Assembly (NCBI RefSeq): GCF_019649055.1
Contig: NW_026570311.1
Coordinates: forward strand, 310,001 to 374,000
Length of the DNA: 64,000 bases
Direction: 5' to 3'
From: Paramacrobiotus metropolitanus
Lineage: Eukaryota; Tardigrada; Eutardigrada; Parachela; Macrobiotidae
The notes below the pieces were generated by a model. That model saw only the letters and a program-made list of their open reading frames with translations. It was not told the origin of the DNA and did not search any database. Below, piece after piece: positions 47,011-58,793 of this stretch. Positions within the stretch are counted from its first letter, which is position 1. Each line of letters starts with the position of its first letter. A program made the position numbers and the translations under genes.

Positions 47011-48101
47011 GAGCGTCAATATCACGCTTCGACGTAATGTATTATGCCAATTGTACTGTATACCTTTAATGCATCGTCATTTTTTTACCTTTCATTCACT
47101 GTAACGGAATGTACGTACAGATTTACTGTACATAGTGAATAGCTCGTCGAAGCGATCACGGTTAGCGATCACGGTTTCTATAGCGAACACACCAGGAAAA
47201 ATGTTCCAGTCACGAACTGCCCGGAGCGTACCTCCTGAAGAGCAAGCCACTTCCGTAACGGAGACCGTTTTCTATAGGTATTGAACGAATAAATCTGTCT
47301 AGAATTGTTAACCCTTGTTGCCGAAATTTGCAGGAAGGCCAGACGGACGTGCCTTCTGGCATGCCATCTGACTGCGTGAGGTATGTGGTTTTGACTTTTA
47401 ACGCTAAACGGTTCCACGAGAGCAGCTGCCCGATAACTACAACATTACACCGTACGCAAGAATTTGCCATATCCCTTAGACTATGACCAAACTCAAAGTG
47501 TGTCATAGGTGAAATATTGCTGCGTAATTATATGACCATCGAAGCGTTTAAAATAGAGTAGCTAAAGCAATTAATAGCTGCTCTTTAACTGTTGCCATCA
47601 TACAATATGGATCAATGCGCTAGTTGCATATGATTCATCATTGTATGCTTATTTTCTATTGTTACGCCCGAGCCACACCCTATTGTTAAATCATGCTCTA
47701 GATCTTTCTTCATTGTTTTTATACTGATTCAGATTTTCTATCCCTGATGCTTAGAGTATGTAAGCAGCACTGCGATGCCGCCAGAAAAGGCGCTCTGTTC
47801 ATTTGGACTTTTCATCAGTAAAGAGTTGCCACTAGCTGCTATTTTTTTTGCGAGTATAGTTGGTTAGTATTAGTGCCATCTTTCACTATCGCCCACCATC
47901 CCGGATAGTTATATAGCCACATTTATACTTGTAACAAGTGATATTTCATCGAATCAAAAGCACCATATAATATTATGTTACTAACTCTATTAAAGAAATA
48001 CTTTCAACCGCTACAGCGAGAAGTTATTAATCGAACACTCGGCTGCATTAACTGACTACAACCGGAGAATAACAGTCAGTGGGAAATGTCACCGGCACAG
48101 G
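47011..48101. other. Intergenic, nothing recognised
   Basis: 47040-47400 is related to peptidase distal upstream DNA (gaaggccagacg words). The remainder is unassigned. Confidence 0.4.
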
Positions 48102-51100
48102 TCATCACCACACACCGTTAGACTTATCATAGATCATGGGGCTGTCTGCTGGACAGTTGTAGGCTTTGGCGAACTCCTTGAACGTGGACATTTCTCCATT
48201 GACTCTCCAGCGATACGGTGTGTGTAGATCGTACTTTAGGGTATATTTCAACATTTCCGGCCGTTGTAAACCACATAACTCCTATAAAAACTGGTTTTGC
48301 ATACCGTATGCATTTTAGTTTGCAGTGGGGCTTTCAATCTGATTTTTGGTATAAAGCCAGTCGCTGCATAAAAAGTTTGTTAGTTACCTGAGCAGCTGAT
48401 AAGAAAAACATCATATTATTCGTGTGATTCTGCAATCCCGGCAAATGCAGGTCACTGCCATGGTGTTGCAAGTGTAGCTGATATGCCTACAACGATAAAA
48501 AGTCAAATAATCGTTTTGATGGCGAAGTTGACAAGAGTGAACGCACATTGAATGCAGTCTTTAGTCCGCCGGCATCAGCGATATTCTCCGATAAAGTCAG
48601 GTTGCCGTTGATATTGCCGAAAGGTGTTTGGTACTGACTGTACTGCTCCACAATCAACGAGGCTTTGCTGTCAAATGCCTTTCGCGACGAATCACTCCAC
48701 CAATTGTAAAAACTCCCCGTCTCATCGAATTTCGAACCTGTTGTAAACCGCTTAATTCACTAGACAAGCATTTGCCGAAACGTCAGTTGTGACGAGCAAA
48801 CCTTGAATATCAAAACCATGCGTCATCTGGTGCCCAACTGTTTTACCCAAGCTCCCATAATTACGGTAATCCGGAGTATCAACATCAAAGAAAGGGGGTT
48901 GTGCGAAGCCGGCATAAATGTCTGAAAATAAAATTTTATTTTTAGATTCAAAAAATTAAATTTTTTTTATCTTTAATTTCTTTTTCTATGTAGACGTTCT
49001 TTATTTCGTCATCAAAATCTGAAAATATTATCTCGTACCTATGTCGTTGAATCTCGGCGCATATTGGACTTCGGTCTTCACCGTGTACAAGCGATCGAGC
49101 ACGTACACTCTGTAATCCCGCGTGTTGATTTGGCCCAGTCGCTTCTTTTGCCGAATGCTAACCTCGCGCATGTACTCCAGCGTCATATTAAGCATTCCCG
49201 CACCTACGGTGACCTACAACCGTTTCCCAGGTCATACGACAGATCGCCATTGCCGCTGTATGAGCCTACTGTTATTTCCACTCACATTCTCGTACATCTC
49301 CTCAATGAGAGAGATGTTGTGGACGTAAAATTCCGGGTACACAATAAACTCCAGCATGCCGTGCAGCTTTTTCAGGGCGTGCGCGCGCGTCTCGGCGTCC
49401 ATCCAGTCGGCTCTCTTGAGACGTTCCGCGAATGAAGTGCGGATGTTAATGACCATGTTCGAGACCTAGCAACATCGAAACTTCAATGCATCAGAAAGCG
49501 TTTCTGTGAGTTTTGTTTAGAAGTTCTAGGAAAGCAAGCCAAAATAGGCATTGCAACAAAAAATTTTAATGCAGTGCCAAACGATGATCATAATAGTGAC
49601 CATTCAACCATGAAACTATAAATATAGTCATCGTTTTGATCAGTGTCTCACGGTGTATGCTTGATGTATGGAGCAGCCGCCCTAGGTGGCTGCTGATGTA
49701 GATTTCATGCATTGCCTGTGGCAATGGGCAGTTTATTGCATCCATTTTCCCCTATTTCTGTATTTTTCCCTTTTTGGGCAATAAACTCTTCTTTTGTGGG
49801 AGACCCGTGTTCTCCCACCTCCAGATTTATCTGTATTTCGAGGGGGTGCTAGACCTTCCTCGTGACATCAGCATCTCTGAAAATTTTTTACCGAAAGCAG
49901 TTTGAGACTGGTTTGAGACTGTAAAACTTATCAAAGAAGTTTGATAGGAAATTGCTGCAAAATTTATTGATTCAAATAGTAAGGCTCGAACAGATTATAA
50001 CTAACCTCTAGTAAACTAAAACCACAAGATTTCTACTTTTTCACCTTTTGTTTGACCCGTTTATCGAGTTTTTTATCCACATAGATGGAAGCCAGGGCCA
50101 ACGGCAGGTAAGTTTCGACTGTGCGTACACAACGTTTCCAGATGGGTTCCGTCTTAAAGTGTTGAGTTTTTCCGGCAATCTGTCCCTGCTGCACCTCCAG
50201 CTCGTCAATGAGTGACTGTGCGAGATGCGGACTGTAACTGTCGACGATCTTCCACCCGAGGTAGTTAGCCAAGGAACGCTTGCCCTCCACGCCCAGCTGC
50301 TCAGTCTTTGCCATTTTCTTGTCGAAAGCCTCCATGGCGGCTGGATTTTGGATGTTAACGACCATGTCCTCGCTAACCAAATGGCCCATGCCGCCCACGG
50401 ACAGGGAATTGCGAATAAAATCAGTGAGGCCATCGGAGAAATCGGATCGGAAGAACAAACTGGAGCTCACATTAGCCAATGTTCGGAGGTTGTAGAAATT
50501 TTCGAATTTTAGCAGTTCGGTGGTGTTTGGATAGAACTTCAAACGAAAAATATTTGCGTTAATAAGCTCCTGTTGTTCGCTGAGATACCAGCGGTATCCT
50601 CGGAATTGAAGCCACGCGGTGCGTAGATTATGTCTTGCTAAGTATGTTATAACTATAATAAATTTTCTCTGTATTTTTTCTTACGCTGCTTAAGAAGTAT
50701 AAAACATCCATGGTTTTATGCAGCTGGATCTCAATATCCGTCCAGTTATACCGCGACTCGGAATCTCCATTCACCGTTGACAGATTTGCGAATATCCGTG
50801 TGACATTCAGCATAAGATTGGAATACAATGTATTGTATTTCACGGCGGCAATAAGGTAGGACTTACTAATTCCATCGGGAAAGCCAATTGACAGCCTATT
50901 TAAGGAGGTGTTGCGCAGATCAGGCGCGATGCTCAACTAAATAACAGACATCAGTTCTGTCCGTATGCGAGCCGGTATGAATTTGTGCCAAAAATGTACG
51001 AGAAATCATAAGGATTACATACACCCAACAACGGATAAAACGCGTATTGATCCAAATAAGTCAGCGCTTTCCACGGGTCAAACGCGTCGGGATCCCAGTT

Positions 51101-52422
51101 GGGAGTAAGGATAGGCCAACCGCCAATTGTCTTCTGCAGGATATCCAGAACCGGCTGCACGCCGTTCTTTCGTAACGCATCTGCGAAAAGTACGCTGCAT
51201 CTTCAGCATCATCGGCTTTCGAGTAATTTTATTAGCCGTTTCCCAGGGAACTGTCAGCACTCCATGACTGGTGCAACGTCCAAACATCCTTATGCAAAAC
51301 AGCAGTAAAAATGAGTGTTCTATACCTGTATCGAGGCACATCTTGTATAACTGCCGTGCTGCTTCCCGCGCGTGGCTGGCTTCCGTTTCGTTGCTTTCCA
51401 AAATCACTGAACATGCATTCGCAAATCAGCACTATAATCAGCTCCTTTGCAAAAATGGACTTACATCGTTTTTCCTGGAACAATTTTTCGTCCTGATAAT
51501 AATACTGGTCGACAGCCCACTCATCGGATTTAATTTCATGCTGTTCACCATAACGGCCGCAGGCGTACTCGTAGAAATCATGACACGGGTCGGCAGTTAA
51601 ATTCATGTAGTTCAGCATCTCTTTAGCTGCAACACCGAGGGCTCTGTGAATGAGCTACGATCATTCTCTGGGCTGTCATTATTCGATTTTCTGTTTATTA
51701 AAGCTTATTGTGAATGAAGCGAAAAGCAAACCGATAAAAATTACAATGTAGGACTAAATGGTCGCACAGCCCCATACCCAGCATTCTGTACGCAAGCGGT
51801 GCAGTGCACTTGTACGAAACGGATATTTTGAACTCAGTCGTACAGTGCACTGCGCTGCATTCGTACTGAATGTGGAGATGTTGGGTATGCGACCATTTTG
51901 TCCTAAGCTGTATAAAATGTGATATCCAGTGCAGTTATTGGTAGTATACCAGTTATTGGTAATATACGTATTTACCGGTGTTTGCGCAAGCCGGTGTCGC
52001 ACAAATATTGTTGTCAGCATGCGGTGACATTATGGTCTTCACGGGATCCACCGACTCATCCACTGCATTTCCTGTCGGATCGGAACTGATCAGCGACAAA
52101 TCCAGGTCTGAAGAGAAATGTCTTGAATTTAATTAAATTTACAGCTGCTAAACTAAAATTAAAATATGAAAGTGAGCAGCCGTTTTGGGTTTTGGCAAGA
52201 CAGTACTGTGCTTCCGACGGGAACATTGGCGTAATCATACCGTATCAGAATATTCCGACTCCAGTATTAACTACTATTTAGGCTTCAAAAAAAATAAAAA
52301 AATATCTAACTTCGAAGGAAATAAATTTACGAAAGCTTGCGCTGCTTATGTTTCTCACCGGAACTCGTCGAAGCCGCATACGCTGCTAAGACAGTCCACA
52401 GGAAGCTCTGAAGACAATCCAT
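48102..52422 (-). CDS. Neprilysin-like M13 protein, copy 3, predicted pseudoenzyme
   Basis: Exons are 52359-52422, 51976-52107, 51465-51626, 51326-51406, 51023-51180, 50685-50936, 50045-50536, 49286-49465, 49039-49213, 48802-48921, 48547-48737, 48388-48486 and 48102-48281. They give 761 residues, fully open, with a signal peptide MDCLQSFLWTVLAAYA. The zinc motif is HQMTH: codon 48827-48829 is CAG where the paralogues have GAG, so the catalytic Glu is Gln. The substrate-binding Asn-Ala is Glu-Val (TEVQY), GFDD is GFDI, and VWC is ELC. Both zinc His, ENIAD, and the His and Arg of DLHTPYRWR remain, so zinc may still bind. Because the frame and every splice site are kept, a non-catalytic role such as peptide binding or decoy is as likely as decay. 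It ends TGG TGA, one codon earlier than copy 4. Confidence 0.88.
49644..49867. mobile_element. Solo LTR
   Basis: The 224-bp segment begins TGTCTCACGG and ends CCTCGTGACA, an imperfect inverted end of TG...CA type. It is flanked by TCAG on both sides (49640-49643 and 49868-49871). It contains AATAAA at 49780 and T-rich tracts. It lies in intron 7 of peptidase copy 3. The family is unknown. Confidence 0.65.
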
Positions 52423-52550
52423 AGTTTCCGGTAGAGAAAAAACACAACTCCTGCCAGATTCAACTGATTGCGGTTGTCTGCTGAAGCCCCGGACGGCAGA
52501 ACTCGTTTCTTAAGCCACAACTATGCAACCGCACCGCAACAGCGACGTTT

Positions 52551-52573
52551 ACGATCTCCCGTGACCGAATGTG
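52551..52573 (-). promoter_or_regulatory. Conserved upstream block, peptidase copy 3
   Basis: acgatctcccgtgaccgaat (continuing gtgg) lies about 129 bp upstream of the ATG. It is nearly identical to the copy 4 block. Confidence 0.4.
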
Positions 52574-53479
52574 GAACGCTGGCGCAAGCCAATAATCTGG
52601 GTATCCCTGTCAAGCTTCGGCGTAATGTGTCATGGCATTATTGCGCCTTTATCTTTAAATGCATCGCCTTTTTTCTTAACTTTCAGGCCACTAACGGAAT
52701 GTATTTACCAAGTAAATAGCCGACGCGATTACGTTTTTATACCGAACACACCAGGAGAATTGTTAGTCACGATATGCCAGGAGCGCACGATTTGCAGTTT
52801 TAGAAGAGTTTCACTGTATCCTGGAAACGGTCGAGTAAGTCACTTCCTTAACGGATTCCGTTCTTTAGGTATTGAACGAGTAAACCTGTCTGCGTTCTTT
52901 GTTTTGGTTGCCGAAAGTTGCATTTGCAGGAAGGCCAGATGAACGTGCCTTCTGGCAAACTTGCGCTTTAAAGAAAGTGTTGTCGTTCAACTGTCAATGG
53001 TAATATAGAGAACGTAAACATCGTGAGCGAGCATACAAAGTATGTACCGTTTCCGCTCTATCGGTGAAAGCAACAGGTTTAATCGTTCATGGTTTATAAT
53101 TACCAGATGACGCAGATATATAGAGCAGTAAAAAAAACCATAATATCCTTTTTTAGAAATCTTTTAAAGACTTCTTATATTTACTATCAAGTAAAGATAA
53201 ACCTTTTATGATTATGAAATTATATTTCATTTCTTGTGTGTTGACACCGTAGACTTTATTCAGGACATTTAAGAAAAGACAACGCCTTGCACTAAAATCT
53301 TCGGAACGAAAAATTTGTTCCAGTTACTCTGCAGTATGAAACGGAACCAAAACACACTGAAGATAACCGCAAGAAATCTTCAGACTAAAACTCCGAATAT
53401 TTGTGAAGTTCGATGTATTTATTTAGCCACCCATTTATACTATAATACGAGTACTAAAGCATTTTTTACTGAATATTTA
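52574..53479. other. Intergenic, nothing recognised
   Basis: Distal upstream DNA of peptidase copy 3, then AT-rich sequence. No gene is supported. Confidence 0.4.
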
Positions 53480-53509
53480 TGTGCATGAGAAAAGCAGAAA
53501 AAGGCAGCT

Positions 53510-53862
53510 CTATACAACAACAGAAATGGAGCGCCGCAGTAAAGCTCGTCGGAGCTGCTTCTCATGGTACACCCGACGTCGTCTCTTGCGACAGCAGAGT
53601 CCAATCCCCGTAGCCAACAGAAGCACCACGATAGTTACGGACATGGCGATGGCGCCGATGGCTGTATGGCTCAGATGGTGCATGAATCCCTGCGCATCTT
53701 CATCTACGGGCATTATCATTCTTACGGATCACTGCCTCTTGGTCGTAAAAAAACCTGCTTGTCAAAGCAACTGATCTTACCATGATGACCATGATCAGCG
53801 GAAAGCACATTGCCAGTGCTAAAGAGGACAATAACAAGAAGTCCAACGAATACGTCGCCCAT
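53510..53862 (-). pseudogene. Small type I membrane protein gene, copy 3
   Basis: The first exon (53781-53862) reads MGDVFVGLLVIVLFSTGNVL (signal-like) and SADHGHHG, then a GTAAGA donor. A second open frame (53510-53719) reads MPVDEDAQGFMHHLSHTAIG, a helix (AIAMSVTIVVLLLATGIGL), CCRKRRRRVY and a short basic tail. No acceptor in the 60 nt between them joins the two in frame; every AG gives a stop or the wrong phase. This copy may therefore be frameshifted, or the second frame may use its own ATG. Eroded relatives lie at 31.9 and 39.55 kb, always between a receptor (or its former site) and a peptidase gene. I do not recognise the family. Confidence 0.45.
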
Positions 53863-54447
53863 TGTTACCAACTTACCGAGATGCTGAATACACTTATAAG
53901 TTTGCAAAGGCTTGTTAGAACTAGTCACGAATCTTTTGAAGAGCAAAACGACGGATATCGTCGTACGCTCAGTTTGGTGACCACTAGCTGCACGCTTATG
54001 ATGTTGACTATGTCAAAAACTGCCACAAAGAGTCAGTTCGATAAACCCAATAACGTGTGGCTTCCACATGCTGTCCATTATTACGCTTATCGTCGATAAC
54101 ATTCAAACTGTTGTTACCTTTGCTGGTTTATTATTCTGCATGTGCAGTGAATGTTATCATTCGCATTGCGTAAAGTAGGAGTATAGCGTTCAGCGTATAG
54201 CGTTCTACTGATGTACAAGAATGTACGGTACGTACTACGTAATCACAGGTAAACATTGTCACTCCAGGATGTCTAAAATGGTTTATTTTGACAAAAAAAA
54301 GTAAATGTATTTGCATTTTAATAACTTGACTAAAGAAATGCTTTCAACTGGTACGGCGATTAAATTATTAATTCAACATTTAGCAGCTTCAACAGATTGC
54401 ATAATTATAAGAGAACAACAGTCAGTGTAATTCATCACGGGTACCGG

Positions 54448-57400
54448 CTATCGCCAAAGGCCATTAGATTGATTGTAAATCATGGCACTGTCCGCCGGAC
54501 AGTTGTAGGCCTTGGCGAACTCCCTGAACGTGGCCATCTCTCCATTGACTCTCCAGCGACGCGGTGTATGCGGATCGCTGACCAGGTTCAGTTGTTCCCT
54601 TTCCGGCCGTTGTAAACCACACCATACCTATAAAAATTGGTCCAGTATATGAATTTCAGTTTGCGGAGGGTTTTTTATACCCGATTTTTAATAATACATT
54701 TTTGCTTTTTATCGTGCATTGCTGTTTGAAGAGTTATTGCAAAGTAAGTTACCTGAGCAGCTGATAAGAAAAACATCATGTTATTCGTATGATTCTGCAG
54801 TCCTGGCAAATGAAGGTCACTGCCGTTGTGATGTAAGTGTAGTTGATAAGCCTACAAGAATAAACATCAAAATAAACATTGTGATGGCGAGTGCGACGTT
54901 GAACTCACATTGAATGTGGTCTTTAGTCCACCGGCATCAGCGATATTCTCCGACAACGTCAGATTTCCGTTGATATTGCCGAAAGGTGTTTTGTATTGGC
55001 TGTACTGCTCCACAATCAAAGAGGCTTTGCTGTCAAAGGCTTTCCGCGATGAATTGCTCCACCAATTGAACATTTTTCCGGTTTCATCAAATTTCGAACC
55101 TGCATTTCATGCGATACGTTTAGATAGTATGGTACACAAACTTGAGCAAAGCGCCTTTTAGCCAAGCAAACCTTGATCATCGAAACCGTGTGTAATCTCA
55201 TGTCCAATAACATGGCCCAAACTGCCGTAGTTAAAATAATCCGGAATATCCACGTCGAAAAACGGCGGCTGCGAGACACCCGCGAAAATTGCTGAAATTA
55301 TATTATTTTTGGGTATGTGATAAGATGATATTTTTTATTTTAAATGAGATTTGTATGGGACATTTTTATTTTAGATGAGATTTGTATTCCTTTAACTTTT
55401 TATAAAGTGCGATATACTTAAAGTGCGAGTGCTTTATAAAGTGCGATTTGCATTGCGATATACTTTACCTATGATGTTGTATGTCGGCATATACTGTGCA
55501 TTGGTTGTCACGGTATACAGGCGATCCAGAACATACTCCCGCGTATTGACTTTATCCAAACGCTGTGTTCGCCGAATATTGCTCTCGCGATTCAACTCCA
55601 GAGATGTGTTAAACATTCCCTCGCCGACCGTAACCTACAAAGGCTTTCGCCAGTCACACGACATGACTGGTCTATGAACTGATTTGTATATTTACTCACG
55701 TTCTCGTACATCTCCTCAATGAGGGAAATGTTGAGCGCGTAAAATGCCGGGTAGACGTTAAACTCTAGCATGCCGTGCAGCTTCTCCAGGGCGCGTGCGC
55801 GTGTCTCGGCGTCCATCCAGTCGGCGCTATTTAGGCGTTCCGTGAATGAAGTGCGGATATTTATAACCATATCCGAGACCTATAAAGTACAAACATCGAA
55901 GCATCAATGCGCAAAATAAAGTTTGTGCAGTAGTTGTTTACAACTTTTTGGCAAATAAACCAATGTGATGTAATACTATGAAATCATGGGCAGATGTCGG
56001 AAAAACTACAGAAAAGCGCCCAACATCACCCATGACACTTATCAGTGGCCAATACAAGCATGGGACTATCCTAAACCTCAAGCTTGTTCTAAACTATAAA
56101 TCGGAAACGAATTTACGGCAGTTTCTGATGAATTTCATTTGAGAATCTATTCGAAATAGGCAGTATACTAAACTTAGTAAAAGAAATTTAATAAAAAATT
56201 TGTGGATCACAGTGTTCTCGAATAATTTAAATGGAGATTTCTTGCTTAAAACAACTTACCTTTTGCTTGACATGCTTATCGAGGACTTTATCCACATAGA
56301 GTGATGCCACTGCCAATGGCAGATAGGCTTCGGCAGTCCACACGCAGCGCTTCCAGATGGGATCCGTCTTATTCTTCCCGGACAATATCCGACCCTGCAG
56401 CTCGAAAGTGTCAAATAAGGGCTGCGCAAGATCCGCACTGTAGCCGGCGACGATCTTCCATCCAAGGTGGTTAGCCAGGAAGCGTTTGCCCTCCACACCC
56501 AGTTTCTCAATCTCCGCCATCTTCTTATCGTAAGCCTCCATGGCGGCCGGCTTTGGGATGTTAACGACCATGTCTTCGCTGGCCAGATGGCCCATGCTGC
56601 CAAAGGTCAGGGAATCACGGATAAAACCAAAGACTCCTTTGGAGAAATTGGACCGGAAGAACAAACTGGAAGTCACATTGGCCAGTGTATGGAGATTGTA
56701 GAATTTTTCGAATTCTTTTAGCTCCAAGCTTGTAGATGAGAGCTGCAGATTTGCACCACAATAAGAGAAAATCCAAGTACATATGTTTTGTTTACACAGA
56801 GGATTAGACATCAACAGATCTGAAAAATTTAACAAATTGACGATAAAAAATGGTAGACAAGCAAACAAAGAGCAACAGTTGCCAAAAACTGGACTGTATC
56901 CAACAAAGCACGATGGTTTCATTTTATTCGACGAAAGTGAAACGCGCAGTGCACATAAGCCTTAGCTCAAGCTTTACGGAAATTTGTTTTCGTGAACATA
57001 TGCATAAGAAGGTTTCATATACGTAATGCAGCACGTTACACGGAACTGATGATAACTCGTGCTTTTGACTTACGTTGGTTAAGAATAGATAGAAATCCTG
57101 GGTTTTGTTCAACTGGATCTCAATATCCGTCCAGTTATACCGCGACTCAAAATCCCCATGCTCCGATGAAAGATTAGCAAATATCCGCGTAACATTCAAC
57201 ATAAAACTGGGATACGTGGCAATGTATTTCTTGCCGGCAGTACTGCTCCACAGATTCTTATTAAATCCACCGGGAATACCGATCGACAGCCGGTTAAAGG
57301 AGGCATTGTGCAGATCAGCAACGATACTCACCTAAAAGCATACACGCACATCAATTCTGTTGATAAACTGTTTACGTACGTTTGCAAACTATGTCAACAT

Positions 57401-58636
57401 TATAGACACACAAATACATACACTCAACAATGGATCAAAGCCGTATTCGTCAAAATAAATAAGCGCTTTCCACAGGTCAAACGCGTCGGGATCCCAGTTG
57501 GGTGTCAGGATAGGCCAACCGCCAATCGTCTTCTGCAGGATGTCCATAACCGGCTGCACGCCGTTCTTACGTAAAGCATCTGCGAAAAATGTGCTGCACG
57601 TATAGCGTCTCCGGGTAAAGTCATATAATTTTATTAGCCGTTTCGTTAGAAATGGCCAGCACTTAACGACACGTGCCAACTTCCTTATGCAAAACAGCAA
57701 TAAAACCAAATAATTACCCTTATCGAGGCAGATCTTGTACAGCTGCCGTGCTGCTTCACGCGCGTGGCTGGCTTCCGTTTCGTTACTCTCCAGAATCGCT
57801 GAACATAAAGCCACAAAATTAGCAATGTGATTTTAATTTCTTCCGCGAAAATATTACATCGTAATTCTTTGAGCAGTTTCTCATCTTGGTAATAGAACTG
57901 CGTGGCGGATGACTGGTCGGGTTTGATTTCGTGGTGTTCACCGTACCGTCCGCAAGCGTACTCGTAGAAATCCTGACACGGGTCGACAGTTAGATTCATG
58001 TAGCTCAGCATCTCTTTAGCTGCAACACCGAAAGAGATTTTAAACGCTGCGTCCATGATTTGCGCTTGCTGATGCATTAAATAGTAAACAATTAGGGTAT
58101 TTTATTAGTCTTCGAGTACCGGTGTTGGCGCAAGCCGTTGTCGCACAGATGCTGTTGTTGGCATCCGGTGACATAATGGTGTCCATTGGATCAACTGTTT
58201 CTTGAACGGCATTTCCTGACTGATCGGGGCTGATCAGCGACAAATTAAGGTCTAAATAAAACATTTTTAAACATGTACATTTTCAGCAAAAATTTATAAT
58301 TAATCATAATTAAATTCGTGTTCCCGTTTGCAGTAAATCTCTTCCGATTAGGAGATCAGCGGAGCAAATCTGCTAACGTTACAATAATAGTGAAAAACGA
58401 ATAACTTCGAAAGGAAAACCGGTACGATTTTTCTGAGGTCAAGTCGGAAAATTTGTTTATTTAATGTAATAATTTATCGAGCGGTGCTTGGCCACCGAAA
58501 AACAGAATAAAGAGTAGAGCCATCAAATACAGGAAATTGCATGAATAACTGGAACGAATTTCAGTTTCTTACCGGTAGCCGCCGCAGCCGCGTATGCCGC
58601 TAAACCAATCAGCAAGATAACCTGAAGGCACTCCAT
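54448..58636 (-). CDS. Neprilysin-like M13 metallopeptidase, copy 4
   Basis: Exons are 58573-58636, 58120-58251, 57858-58019, 57718-57798, 57422-57579, 57074-57331, 56260-56742, 55700-55879, 55469-55634, 55172-55291, 54909-55099, 54753-54851 and 54448-54627, giving 757 residues. It is secreted, with signal [20 protein letters not shown]. It has the canonical set [53 protein letters not shown] and DPHTPRRWRVNG. As in all four copies, the two cysteines equivalent to human C621 and C747 are both absent, and the chain ends LWR rather than in the human CRVW. It is the most canonical copy of the array. The expected reaction is zinc-dependent cleavage of short extracellular peptides. Confidence 0.92.
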
Positions 58637-58767
58637 AGTTTCCGGCGGAGGAAAAATACAACTTCCGCCAGCATCAAACTAAATCCGCTCTTCTCTGAAC
58701 CCCCGGACAGCCGCCGCCGTCGTCTTTAAGCCACAGCGACGTAAGCACAGCGCAACTACCGGCGTTT

Positions 58768-58793
58768 ACGATCTCCCGTGTGACCGAATGTGG
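58768..58793 (-). promoter_or_regulatory. Conserved upstream block, peptidase copy 4
   Basis: acgatctcccgtgtgaccga (continuing atgtgg) has a 2-bp insertion (GT) relative to copy 3, about 132 bp upstream of the ATG. Confidence 0.4.
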
